Shown here: positions 1 through 5,103 of the stretch, piece by piece | Layout of the letters: each line of letters begins with the position of its first letter | Position numbering within the stretch: position 1 is the stretch's first letter | Made by a program: the position numbers and the translations under genes | From: an uncultured Oscillospiraceae bacterium | Lineage (GTDB): Bacteria; Bacillota; Clostridia; Oscillospirales; Acutalibacteraceae | Length of the DNA: 5,397 nucleotides | NCBI GenBank assembly: GCA_900549675.1 | Contig: URPG01000155.1 | Location: 1 to 5,397, forward strand | Reading direction: 5' to 3' | Notes under the pieces: model-generated | Databases searched by the model: none | What the model was told of the DNA's origin: nothing | What the model saw: the letters and a program-made list of their open reading frames with translations, nothing else

Positions 1-528
1 TCTGCCGATATCACCCCCGAAGAAAGTACCGCAGGAGATTCTAATATCTTGGTAGCCTATTTTTCGTGGTCGGGCAATACACAGCAGGTTGCGAACTGGA
101 TTTCCGATAAAACGGGCGGTGAACTGTTCAGAATTATCCCCGAAGTGGAATATACAGAGGACGATGTATTTGACCGAGCGCAGGACGAACTAAACAATGG
201 TACTCGCCCGCCGCTTTCCTCACATATAGATCAAGAGGTTATGGAACAGTATGATGTTATCTTTGTCGGTTTCCCCATTTGGTGGTACGACCTGCCAATG
301 CCTGTTTGGTCTTTCCTTGAAGAATATGACCTGTCCGGCAAGACAATTATTCCGTTTTTTACCCATAACGGCAGTTCGTCCGGAGCGAGCAGCATTTCTA
401 CCGTAGCTGAGCTTTGCCCGGATTCCACCGTACTGACCGATGACTACTTTACCTATTCGGGCAACAATGTTGACGAAGCCGAAAGCGCAGTTGACGAATG
501 GCTTACCGAGCTTGGCTACAACAATTAA
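1..528 (+). CDS. Flavodoxin domain protein, 5' end outside window
   Basis: This is an FMN-binding electron-transfer protein of the flavodoxin fold, most like the Flavodoxin_4-type proteins of Clostridia. The frame is open from base 1. The first visible residues (SADITPEESTAGDSN) look like the low-complexity linker that joins a secretion or lipoprotein signal to the domain in many relatives, so I treat the gene as entering from the left. The strand ILVAYFSWSGNT follows (encoded from about 46), where SxSGNT is the FMN phosphate loop. Further on, VIFVGFPIWWYDLPMPV is the second conserved flavin-contacting stretch, and FFTHNGSSSG is the third loop. A TTG at 49 with AGGAGA 10 bases upstream could be read as a start, but it would begin inside the first beta strand with no preceding residues, so I disfavour it. 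The stop is followed 22 bases later by the next flavoprotein, so they are probably cotranscribed. The physiological partner is unknown. Confidence 0.88.
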   Translation, partial: SADITPEESTAGDSNILVAYFSWSGNTQQVANWISDKTGGELFRIIPEVEYTEDDVFDRAQDELNNGTRPPLSSHIDQEVMEQYDVIFVGFPIWWYDLPMPVWSFLEEYDLSGKTIIPFFTHNGSSSGASSISTVAELCPDSTVLTDDYFTYSGNNVDEAESAVDEWLTELGYNN

Positions 529-550
529 AAAACAGGGAGAATTTGAAACG

Positions 551-1087
551 ATGAAAAATGTACTTATCTTATCCGGCAGCCCCCGTAAAGGCGGCAACTC
601 CGATTTGCTCTGCGATGAATTTATGCGTGGAGCAAAAGAATCCGGCAACAATGTAACCAAAATCAATGTTGCAAGCAAAAAGATAGCGCCCTGTCACGCC
701 TGCTATTTCTGCGGTGAACACGGCGGCGAGGGCGTCTATAAAGACGATATGGCTGAAATCCTGCAAGCGATGATTGACGCCGATGTGCTTGTGCTTGCAA
801 GCCCCGTTTACTTCTATTCCATTGACGCACAATTAAAGGCGGTGATCGACAGAACGGTTGCACGTTGGCTGGAAGTGAAAAACAAAGAATTTTACTACAT
901 TATGACCGCTGCCGATGAAGATAAATCATCTATGGATACTACGCTTGCCTGTTTTCGTGGCTACGCCGACTGCGTAAACGGTGCAAAAGAAATGGGTGTA
1001 ATTTACGGCACAGGCGTTTATGAAAAAGGTAAGGTGCTGAATACCCCGGCTATGGCTGAAGCCTATGAAATGGGTAAAAATGTTTAG
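551..1087 (+). CDS. NADPH-dependent FMN reductase / iron-sulfur flavoprotein-like protein
   Basis: A 178-residue flavodoxin-fold oxidoreductase. The N terminus NVLILSGSPRKGGNSDLL is the classic FMN phosphate loop of the NADPH-dependent FMN reductase family, and ADVLVLASPVYFYS (about 73-86) is the second flavin loop. Residues 48-54 hold C-x2-C-x2-C followed by the KDDM motif (64-67). In iron-sulfur flavoproteins (Isf family) four close cysteines bind a 4Fe-4S cluster in this place. Here the expected fourth cysteine just before the KDDM stretch appears as Gly61, so the cluster may be absent or differently ligated. I chose ATG 551 because GGGAGA lies 10 bases upstream and translation starts directly on the first beta strand; an upstream ATG in the same frame at 440 would overlap the preceding gene heavily. 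It likely passes electrons from NAD(P)H to quinones, flavins or xenobiotics in the cytoplasm; the substrate cannot be read from the sequence. Confidence 0.88.
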   Translation: MKNVLILSGSPRKGGNSDLLCDEFMRGAKESGNNVTKINVASKKIAPCHACYFCGEHGGEGVYKDDMAEILQAMIDADVLVLASPVYFYSIDAQLKAVIDRTVARWLEVKNKEFYYIMTAADEDKSSMDTTLACFRGYADCVNGAKEMGVIYGTGVYEKGKVLNTPAMAEAYEMGKNV

Positions 1088-1112
1088 CAGATAAAATCAG
1101 GAGGAATAAAGA

Positions 1113-1562
1113 ATGAACATTTTGTTTATCAACGGAAGCCCAAATTCGAACGGGAATACTGCTGCCCTCGCAAAAGAGCTTTTGCAAGGGAAAGAATATG
1201 AAACGTTGAATCTGACTGATTACAGGATCGGCAGTTACGGACAAAACTTTGAGGACGACGAACTCGATCAGGTCATTGCCAAAATGAAACAGGCAGAGGT
1301 AATTGTTATCGGCTCTCCGCTATACTGGCACAATATCTGCGGCTCAGTGCGAAATATACTGGATCGCTTCTACGGTTTGGTGGAAAACGGCTCATTGTCG
1401 GGCAGAACACTTTATTTCCTCTTTCAGGGTGCTGCGCCGGAAAAATGGATGCTGGAAGCCGGAGAATATACGATGAAACGCTTTGCCGGATTTTACGGAA
1501 TGAAATATGCCGGTATGGCAACCAACTATTCCGAAGCGGCTAAATTATCAAAGAAGCTCTAA
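1113..1562 (+). CDS. Small flavodoxin-fold NAD(P)H-dependent oxidoreductase
   Basis: A 149-residue protein of the flavodoxin/NADPH-dependent FMN reductase superfamily, the third such gene in a row. The N terminus MNILFINGSPNSNGNTAAL gives the beta strand plus FMN phosphate loop (GSPNSNGNT). AEVIVIGSPLYWHNICG (about residues 65-81) is the second flavin loop, followed by the SVRNILDRFYG helix typical of dimeric FMN reductases. The C-terminal half (YFLFQGAAPEKWML, then GFYGMKYAGMA) matches the usual last strands of this fold. There are no cysteine clusters. AGGAGG at 1099-1104 sits 8 bases before the ATG, and the gap to the previous gene is 25 bases, so it belongs to the same operon. Length is at the short end of the family but no core element seems missing. 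The specific substrate is unknown. Confidence 0.87.
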   Translation: MNILFINGSPNSNGNTAALAKELLQGKEYETLNLTDYRIGSYGQNFEDDELDQVIAKMKQAEVIVIGSPLYWHNICGSVRNILDRFYGLVENGSLSGRTLYFLFQGAAPEKWMLEAGEYTMKRFAGFYGMKYAGMATNYSEAAKLSKKL

Positions 1563-1587
1563 TATCACATTTTAGGAGGATAGCAAT

Positions 1588-2097
1588 ATGGCAGTAAAGC
1601 AAACAGCAGGAAGAACCGCCCTCGGAGAATTTGCACCTAAATTCGCAGAACTCAATGATGATGTACTTTTCGGTCAGGTATGGAGTAGAGAGGATAAACT
1701 CTCTTTGAAAGAACGCTCTTTGATTACCGTGGTAGCGCTTCTTTCGCAAGGACTTACTGATACCTCGTTCGTTCATCATCTGGAATCGGCAAAGGCGAAT
1801 GGTATTACAAAAAGTGAAATTGCCGAAATTATTACACACGCAGCCTTTTATGCAGGTTGGCCCAAAGCGTGGGCGGCTTTCCGTTTGGCAAAAGATATTT
1901 GGAAAGAGGACGCAAATGAAGCGGACGAAAAGACCGCTTATGAAAAATCTATGCTGTTCCCAATCGGACAGCCAAACGATACCTTTGCACAGTATTTTGT
2001 GGGACAAAGTTATCTTGCCCCTGTTTCAAAAGAACAGGTGGGCATTTTCAATGTAACTTTTGAGCCGGGGTGTCGTAAACTGGATTATGTAGCATAA
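1588..2097 (+). pseudogene. CMD-cupin protein, truncated in the cupin domain
   Basis: The first ~115 residues are a carboxymuconolactone decarboxylase (CMD/AhpD-like) domain: KLSLKERSLITVVALLSQGL, then HHLESAKANGITKSEIAEII and the HAAFYAGWPKAWAAF helix. The AhpD CxxC peroxidase motif is absent, so a decarboxylase-like or unknown role is more likely than peroxide reduction. A linker and the start of a cupin domain follow (FPIGQPN, YFVGQSYLAPVS, FNVTFEPGCR to residue 163). Relatives, as I recall them, continue with a histidine-rich metal-binding strand (NNWHIHHA-like) and a full cupin barrel, about 250 residues in all. Here only KLDYVA and a stop follow, so the metal site and barrel are missing. 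AGGAGG at 1574-1579 with 8-base spacing supports the start, and the upstream flavoprotein ends 25 bases before. The CMD part may still be made and folded. I call it a truncated gene; a functional short version is possible. Confidence 0.8.
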
Positions 2098-2198
2098 GAG
2101 TGTATAGCGTGTCTGTAGTCTGATTTTTGCCATAAATAAGTACAGGATACACAGAGAATAGAAAAGAATGTGTATTCAGTTAAATAAGAAATAGATAG

Positions 2199-2239
2199 CT
2201 GGTATGAGAGAACAAGGAGTCTTTCATACCAGTTTTTTT
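2199..2239 (+). terminator. Intrinsic terminator
   Basis: The arms ctggtatgagag (2199-2210) and ctttcataccag (2221-2232) pair over 12 bp with one G-U wobble around a 10-base loop. Seven T residues follow (2233-2239). The opposite strand has no T run after the stem, so the signal works rightward. It would end transcripts from the redox operon, about 100 bases beyond the truncated gene, or transcripts of a lost gene. Confidence 0.88.
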
Positions 2240-2316
2240 GTGGGAAAAGGGATAGGTTGCACAGGATCTGCCAGGAGATTTCAGTAGGTTTGGTGAATAG
2301 CTTTCTCCCAGAAGTG

Positions 2317-2325
2317 TGGTATAGT
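2317..2325 (+). promoter_or_regulatory. Extended -10 promoter element (candidate)
   Basis: TGG TATAGT fits an extended -10 (TGn-TATAnT) and lies 45 bases upstream of the start codon at 2370, after the terminator at 2199-2239, so the downstream gene needs a promoter about here. No good -35 hexamer is found 16-18 bases upstream, so it would rely on the extended -10. Moderate support only. Confidence 0.4.
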
Positions 2326-2369
2326 CTTGTGCTTGGAACAGGAAAACTATACAGAAGGGAGACACCGAT

Positions 2370-2978
2370 ATGACAGCGCAGCCAGATATCATCTGGAATG
2401 AGCAATGCTTGGGGATACGGATAGGAGAACAGGTTTGCACCTATCTGAAAAAGCATGATGCGGAATACCAGAGACTGCAAAAGAAAATACTGGAACTTAC
2501 AGAGAGGTATCCAGTAATAGAAACATTTATGGAGTCGAATCAGGCAATCAGTCTAACGACAGAAGAGCATAAGGCAGTGCATCAATATTTCCGACTGGAA
2601 AGCGAAAAGGAAATGATAGAAGAACAGTACCATTTTTATATGGGACAGGCTCAAATGATCTCCTATGGAGCAATGCTTGGAAAAATTAAAAAAGCAATAT
2701 TGGGAAATGATGACGGTGACACAAAGAAACTGCTGGAGTTGCTGCTGGATACCTGGATTGATGAGGTTGAAGATCAGCTGAAAGAAAATACAGTGTACCA
2801 GGGAATGCTTGAAAAAATATCGAAATATGAAGAACAGGTTCAGACAATGGGATTATCAAAAGAAAAGCGAAAAACAATAGACAAATACGTTACTGAAGTT
2901 AGTGAGAGATGGATATTATATGCGGAATCTTTATATCAGGCTGGCATGCAGAAAATTCTGGAACTATTAAATTTGTAA
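2370..2978 (+). CDS. Uncharacterised helical protein, 202 aa
   Basis: I do not recognise this protein as a named family; it resembles the small charged helical proteins found in accessory regions of Firmicutes. AAGGGAG at 2355-2361, 8 bases before the ATG, supports the start. Residues about 25-50 (HDAEYQRLQKKILELTER) and 60-95 form strongly amphipathic helices, and the segment EEQYHFYMGQAQMISYGAML follows. After an acidic loop (GNDDGDTKK, about 112-120) come a second leucine-rich helix, a short coiled-coil-like region (KISKYEEQVQ) and a C-terminal helix ending LYQAGMQKILELLNL. There is no signal peptide, membrane span, cysteine cluster or nucleotide-binding motif, so it is probably cytoplasmic and acts through protein contacts. 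It is a stand-alone unit between an upstream terminator and a convergent hairpin, and its codon use is AT-richer than that of the redox operon. Function unknown. Confidence 0.75.
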   Translation: MTAQPDIIWNEQCLGIRIGEQVCTYLKKHDAEYQRLQKKILELTERYPVIETFMESNQAISLTTEEHKAVHQYFRLESEKEMIEEQYHFYMGQAQMISYGAMLGKIKKAILGNDDGDTKKLLELLLDTWIDEVEDQLKENTVYQGMLEKISKYEEQVQTMGLSKEKRKTIDKYVTEVSERWILYAESLYQAGMQKILELLNL

Positions 2979-2992
2979 AAAAGGGACGGATA

Positions 2993-3025
2993 AAATGGGG
3001 AAGCACGAAAGGAACTTCCCCATTT
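2993..3025. terminator. Perfect hairpin between convergent genes, likely bidirectional terminator
   Basis: The arms aaatggggaag (2993-3003) and cttccccattt (3015-3025) are exact inverted repeats of 11 bp with an 11-base loop. The hairpin fills most of the 54-base gap between the rightward gene ending at 2978 and the leftward XRE gene ending at 3033. A-rich and T-rich ends of the stem give some U-tract character, and leftward transcripts meet a further T6 about 10 bases past the stem; rightward transcripts lack a long T run. The placement argues for shared termination. Confidence 0.65.
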
Positions 3026-3032
3026 GTCACTT

Positions 3033-3284
3033 CTATTCATCTTTGCCATCAATGAGAAATATGTATGAAACCTGAAAGATTTCAGCAATGGCTTTTAATT
3101 CAAGATCAGTGACATAACGCTTGTTTGTTTCGATTCTGGTGATTACATTTTTATCCATATCGTAACCAGCTAACTGGAGTTTATAGGCAAGATCACGCTG
3201 AGACATATTGTGGGTCTTGCGAAGTTCAATCAATCGCTGGCTAATCAGATTCTTCTCACCAGACTGTGTCCTTGGCTTTGGCAT
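3033..3284 (-). CDS. XRE-family helix-turn-helix transcriptional regulator
   Basis: An 83-residue single-domain DNA-binding protein of the Cro/C1 (XRE) type. Residues 13-24 (LISQRLIELRKT) are helix 1. MSQRDLAYKLQ (27-37) is helix 2, with the typical S-Q-R-D-L-A signature. A slightly lengthened turn follows (LAGYDMD), then the recognition helix KNVITRIETNKR (45-56), and TDLELKAIAEIFQVSYIFLI (59-78) completes the five-helix domain. There is no oligomerisation or sensor domain, so it resembles small repressors that sit near regulation modules of Firmicutes mobile elements. I chose ATG 3284 because AGGAAGAG lies 7 bases upstream; the TTG-initiated extension to 3392 would run through the divergent promoter and its inverted repeat. 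It is divergent from the gene at 3414, and the repeat in between is the obvious candidate operator, implying autoregulation. Confidence 0.9.
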   Translation of the reverse strand: MPKPRTQSGEKNLISQRLIELRKTHNMSQRDLAYKLQLAGYDMDKNVITRIETNKRYVTDLELKAIAEIFQVSYIFLIDGKDE

Positions 3285-3316
3285 CTTAAATCTCTTCCTC
3301 TCTGGTAAAAGGATGG

Positions 3317-3393
3317 CTTGTCTCACTTTTTGCACCATCTGTATTGATTTTAACGATTGGACAAGGTAGAATCGGTTGTAAAAGTGAGACAAG
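3317..3393. promoter_or_regulatory. Divergent control region with perfect 14-bp inverted repeat (candidate operator pair)
   Basis: The sequence cttgtctcactttt (3317-3330) recurs exactly as its reverse complement aaaagtgagacaag (3380-3393), separated by 49 bases. The two copies lie between the divergent XRE gene (start 3284) and the gene starting at 3414. The rightward promoter sits between them, and the right copy falls just where its transcript should begin. The left copy lies in the analogous position for a leftward transcript. This fits two operator half-regions bound by the adjacent XRE protein, controlling both directions. Binding by that protein is inference; the repeat is directly visible. 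Confidence 0.72.
3344..3372 (+). promoter_or_regulatory. Sigma-A-type promoter for the gene at 3414
   Basis: TTGATT (3344-3349) and TAGAAT (3367-3372) are separated by 17 bases, close to the consensus TTGACA-17-TATAAT. The expected transcription start is about 3379-3381, so the right inverted-repeat arm (3380-3393) would cover the start site. A leftward promoter for the XRE gene is less clear; ggacaa at 3359-3364 (ttgtcc on the minus strand) is a weak -35 candidate with no good -10. Confidence 0.68.
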
Positions 3394-3413
3394 AACAGAA
3401 GAGGGAGAAATAT

Positions 3414-3758
3414 ATGGAGCAGGTAAAAATAGAACAGCTTGCATTTTTATATTTATGCAGCGAGCATGATAAAAGGCTATTATTTAAGAAAGAAAAAATG
3501 CAGTTAGCTGATTTCGACAGGTTGACTTATCTGATTTATCATCTTGGTTTTAAGGAATATCACATAAAAGTTTGGATGGAATTTGCAGGAGACTTTAAAA
3601 AAGAATGGGATTGTTTGGAAGCACTTCAGGAAACAGGTGGATGTGCTGTGAGCATAGAAAATACAGAATCAGAGTCCAGATTGCATGAAATGTGGATTAG
3701 GGATTTTTGCAAAAATACACCAATGGAAATCAGAGAATGGCTTCGAGAATTAGCTTAA
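3414..3758 (+). CDS. Uncharacterised small protein, 114 aa
   Basis: I do not recognise a named family. The ATG at 3414 is preceded by GAGGGAG (3401-3407) with 6 bases of spacing; a TTG further upstream in frame (3357) would lie inside the promoter and is rejected. The N-terminal third (QLAFLYLCSEHDKRLLFKKE) is helical and mixed hydrophobic/basic. The middle (ADFDRLTYLIYHLGFKEYHI, then VWMEFAGDFKKEWDCLE) is aromatic-rich. The C-terminal third ends in a helix MEIREWLRELA. There are four cysteines but no spaced metal motif, and no signal peptide or membrane helix. It is the first gene under the divergent promoter and candidate operator, so it is probably repressed by the XRE protein. The DUF4062 gene follows 122 bases later on the same strand with no terminator between, so partial cotranscription is possible. 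It could be a partner or modulator of that protein, or an unrelated element gene. Confidence 0.72.
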   Translation: MEQVKIEQLAFLYLCSEHDKRLLFKKEKMQLADFDRLTYLIYHLGFKEYHIKVWMEFAGDFKKEWDCLEALQETGGCAVSIENTESESRLHEMWIRDFCKNTPMEIREWLRELA

Positions 3759-3794
3759 GAAATGTAAATAAAAATATACCCTAACTCATTTTTG

Positions 3795-3803
3795 TGGTAT
3801 CAT
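3795..3803 (+). promoter_or_regulatory. Extended -10 promoter element upstream of the DUF4062 gene (candidate)
   Basis: TGG TATCAT is an extended -10-like sequence 77 bases before the start codon at 3881, in a 122-base AT-rich gap. It shares the octamer tgtggtat with the candidate upstream of the gene at 2370. No convincing -35 is present. A second possibility is TTGATT (3825-3830) with TGATAA 16 bases downstream (3847-3852). Either would give the DUF4062 gene its own transcription in addition to any readthrough. Confidence 0.38.
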
Positions 3804-3880
3804 TATTAGTAGAGTTTGTGAAATTTGATTTTGCGGAAACCTGGAGTGATAAGAGATAAGTATAAAAGGAGCATATTAAT

Positions 3881-5002
3881 ATGAAGAATAGACGAAAGTT
3901 TTCTATTTTTATAAGTTCTACCTATGAAGATCTTAAAAAGGAAAGACAGGCATTGGTAGGTGTGGCACTAGAGAATAATTTTATTCCGGTAGGAATGGAG
4001 CAATTTCATGCTGCACCTACAAGTCAATGGAATGTTATAACAAAAATGATTGATGAGTGTGATTTTTATCTTCTTGTTATTGGTGCTAGGTATGGGTCAA
4101 TTGATGAAGAAACTGGTATAAGTTACACAGAGAAAGAATACAATTATGCAAAAACTAAAGGATTACCAGTACTTGTATTGATTAAACAACCTTCGGCTAT
4201 TTCTGAAAGTGAAAAGGATACCGGAAATGATAAATATGATAAAATGAAGAAACTGGATGAGTTTAGAGAAAAAGTCAAAAATGATAAAAATACAGTTGAT
4301 TTTTTCACAGATTTAAACAGTTTAAAGTATGTGGCATCACCGACATTTAGGAACGCCGTTAACTATGTTGATGATAACGCTGGATGGGTTCGATATCGAG
4401 ATATAGTGGATATAATTAATGAAGAGGCAGAAGGACGAAATAAAGCAAATACTGAACTTGGAGAACATCAGCAGAAGATGCTAGATGACATGAAAGAGAT
4501 GTTTTCTCAATTCTATAGTAGACTCACTGACCTAGAAAATAACCAGTTAACCTTGAAAGAAATTCCTACAGCAACAAGTGAAGATATCAAAAAATTGTTC
4601 CAGGTTGAAGATAATACGTTAATTATTGGAAATCCAGAAGAAAATAAATCAGTTGTAGGGCTAGATGATGTTGGGAACATTCCAGTGGACTCTGCCTTTT
4701 TATTAGTATATGCGGCTGATGGTGATGGGCAAATACTAAAGATACGGACACTTGGTTCACCTACTCAGATTTTTACATCAGGTAAGCAGTTTATGGCTGA
4801 TAATTCAAAAAGAGAATCTGCGAGATGGGAAGAGGCTTTAGACAGACTTATAGAATGGGGCTGGGTTAAAGCTGTAGGGTATAAAGGTGAAATATTTGAA
4901 TTGACCGGAACAGGTTATAGCAAAGCTGATTGGTTAAAGAACAATATGGCAATAGATACTTCAAAAGAACCGCTTGACGAGTTAAAAGAGTTTGAAGATT
5001 AA
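3881..5002 (+). CDS. DUF4062 domain protein with C-terminal winged-helix-like domain
   Basis: A 373-residue protein in three parts. Residues about 5-103 are a DUF4062 domain: KFSIFISSTYEDLKKER (6-22), the first strand and loop hallmark; CDFYLLVIGARYGSI (60-74); and SYTEKEYNYA (81-90), with conserved glutamates 84 and 86; then the strand LPVLVLIK. DUF4062 is generally considered related to TIR/STIR-type domains and is often found as an effector or signalling module in STAND and conflict proteins. Residues about 180-235 form a charged helical linker suited to oligomerisation. Residues about 268-350 resemble a winged helix (AFLLVYAADGDGQIL, then ESARWEEALDRLIEWGWV and GEIFELTGTGYSKADWL), a module seen C-terminally in several defence-type proteins. 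There is no signal peptide or membrane span. AAGGAG at 3866-3871 with 9-base spacing supports the start. It is very AT-rich (a sampled 60-base line is 30% GC) and followed by two terminators. The domain call is firm; the role in phage defence is inference. Confidence 0.87.
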   Translation: MKNRRKFSIFISSTYEDLKKERQALVGVALENNFIPVGMEQFHAAPTSQWNVITKMIDECDFYLLVIGARYGSIDEETGISYTEKEYNYAKTKGLPVLVLIKQPSAISESEKDTGNDKYDKMKKLDEFREKVKNDKNTVDFFTDLNSLKYVASPTFRNAVNYVDDNAGWVRYRDIVDIINEEAEGRNKANTELGEHQQKMLDDMKEMFSQFYSRLTDLENNQLTLKEIPTATSEDIKKLFQVEDNTLIIGNPEENKSVVGLDDVGNIPVDSAFLLVYAADGDGQILKIRTLGSPTQIFTSGKQFMADNSKRESARWEEALDRLIEWGWVKAVGYKGEIFELTGTGYSKADWLKNNMAIDTSKEPLDELKEFED

Positions 5003-5015
5003 TAAGAATTAAACT

Positions 5016-5063
5016 AATACAGTTATGCGTATTTATTTGCAAATATACATGGCTGTATTTTTT
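5016..5063 (+). terminator. Intrinsic terminator of the DUF4062 gene
   Basis: A long hairpin starts 13 bases after the stop codon. aatacag (5016-5022) pairs with ctgtatt (5053-5059), two U-G wobbles continue the stem, and atgcgtattt (5025-5034) pairs with aaatatacat (5041-5050) with one mismatch and one wobble. The loop is six bases and a T run extends to 5063. A stem of about 19 positions plus the U tract makes a good rightward terminator. Confidence 0.8.
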
Positions 5064-5068
5064 ATTAC

Positions 5069-5099
5069 GGGCAGGGCTCTTCGGGGTTCTGCCCTTTTT
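5069..5099 (+). terminator. Second intrinsic terminator, UUCG tetraloop
   Basis: gggcag (5069-5074) pairs with ctgccc (5089-5094). The inner five positions (5075-5079 with 5084-5088) pair using G-U wobbles and close on a C(UUCG)G tetraloop, which is exceptionally stable. Five T residues follow, then C and another T-rich stretch. It lies only six bases past the previous terminator and shields the next gene from readthrough. Confidence 0.87.
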
Positions 5100-5103
5100 C
5101 TCT

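Larger units (their letters stand above)
2098..2369. other. Intergenic stretch downstream of the truncated gene
   Basis: This 272-base stretch separates the broken CMD-cupin gene from the next rightward gene. I see no convincing coding sequence on either strand; the longest open frames have poor starts and atypical residue composition. It contains one strong intrinsic terminator and, near its right end, an extended -10 promoter-like element, both listed separately. Its left part is AT-rich and shows no resemblance to a cupin coding sequence in any frame, so it is not simply a frameshifted continuation of the upstream gene. It may contain the end of an inserted element. Confidence 0.6.

Noticed and set aside
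49..528. TTG at 49 as the true start of the first flavodoxin, with AGGAGA at 33-38
   Set aside because: The frame is open to base 1 with a typical signal-to-domain linker, and starting at 49 would cut into the first beta strand.
440..550. Upstream extension of the second flavoprotein to ATG 440
   Set aside because: It overlaps the preceding gene by 89 bases, adds non-family residues and lacks a ribosome site; ATG 551 fits family and ribosome site.
220..678. Minus-strand open frame of 152 codons over the flavoprotein junction
   Set aside because: It is antisense to two well-supported genes and has no domain signature.
1540..2007. Minus-strand open frame of 155 codons
   Set aside because: It mirrors the CMD gene, has cysteine- and phenylalanine-rich nonsense composition and matches no family.
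2147..2175. Weak inverted repeat atacac / gtgtat after the truncated gene
   Set aside because: Six pairs with an AT-rich spacer can arise by chance and no element end could be recognised.
2241..2310. Distant imperfect complementarity between tgggaaaag and ctttctccca
   Set aside because: It requires a bulge and a loop of about 50 bases; not above chance.
3285..3392. N-terminal extension of the XRE protein
   Set aside because: It needs a TTG start inside the right inverted-repeat arm and would code through the divergent promoter; the ATG at 3284 has a proper ribosome site.
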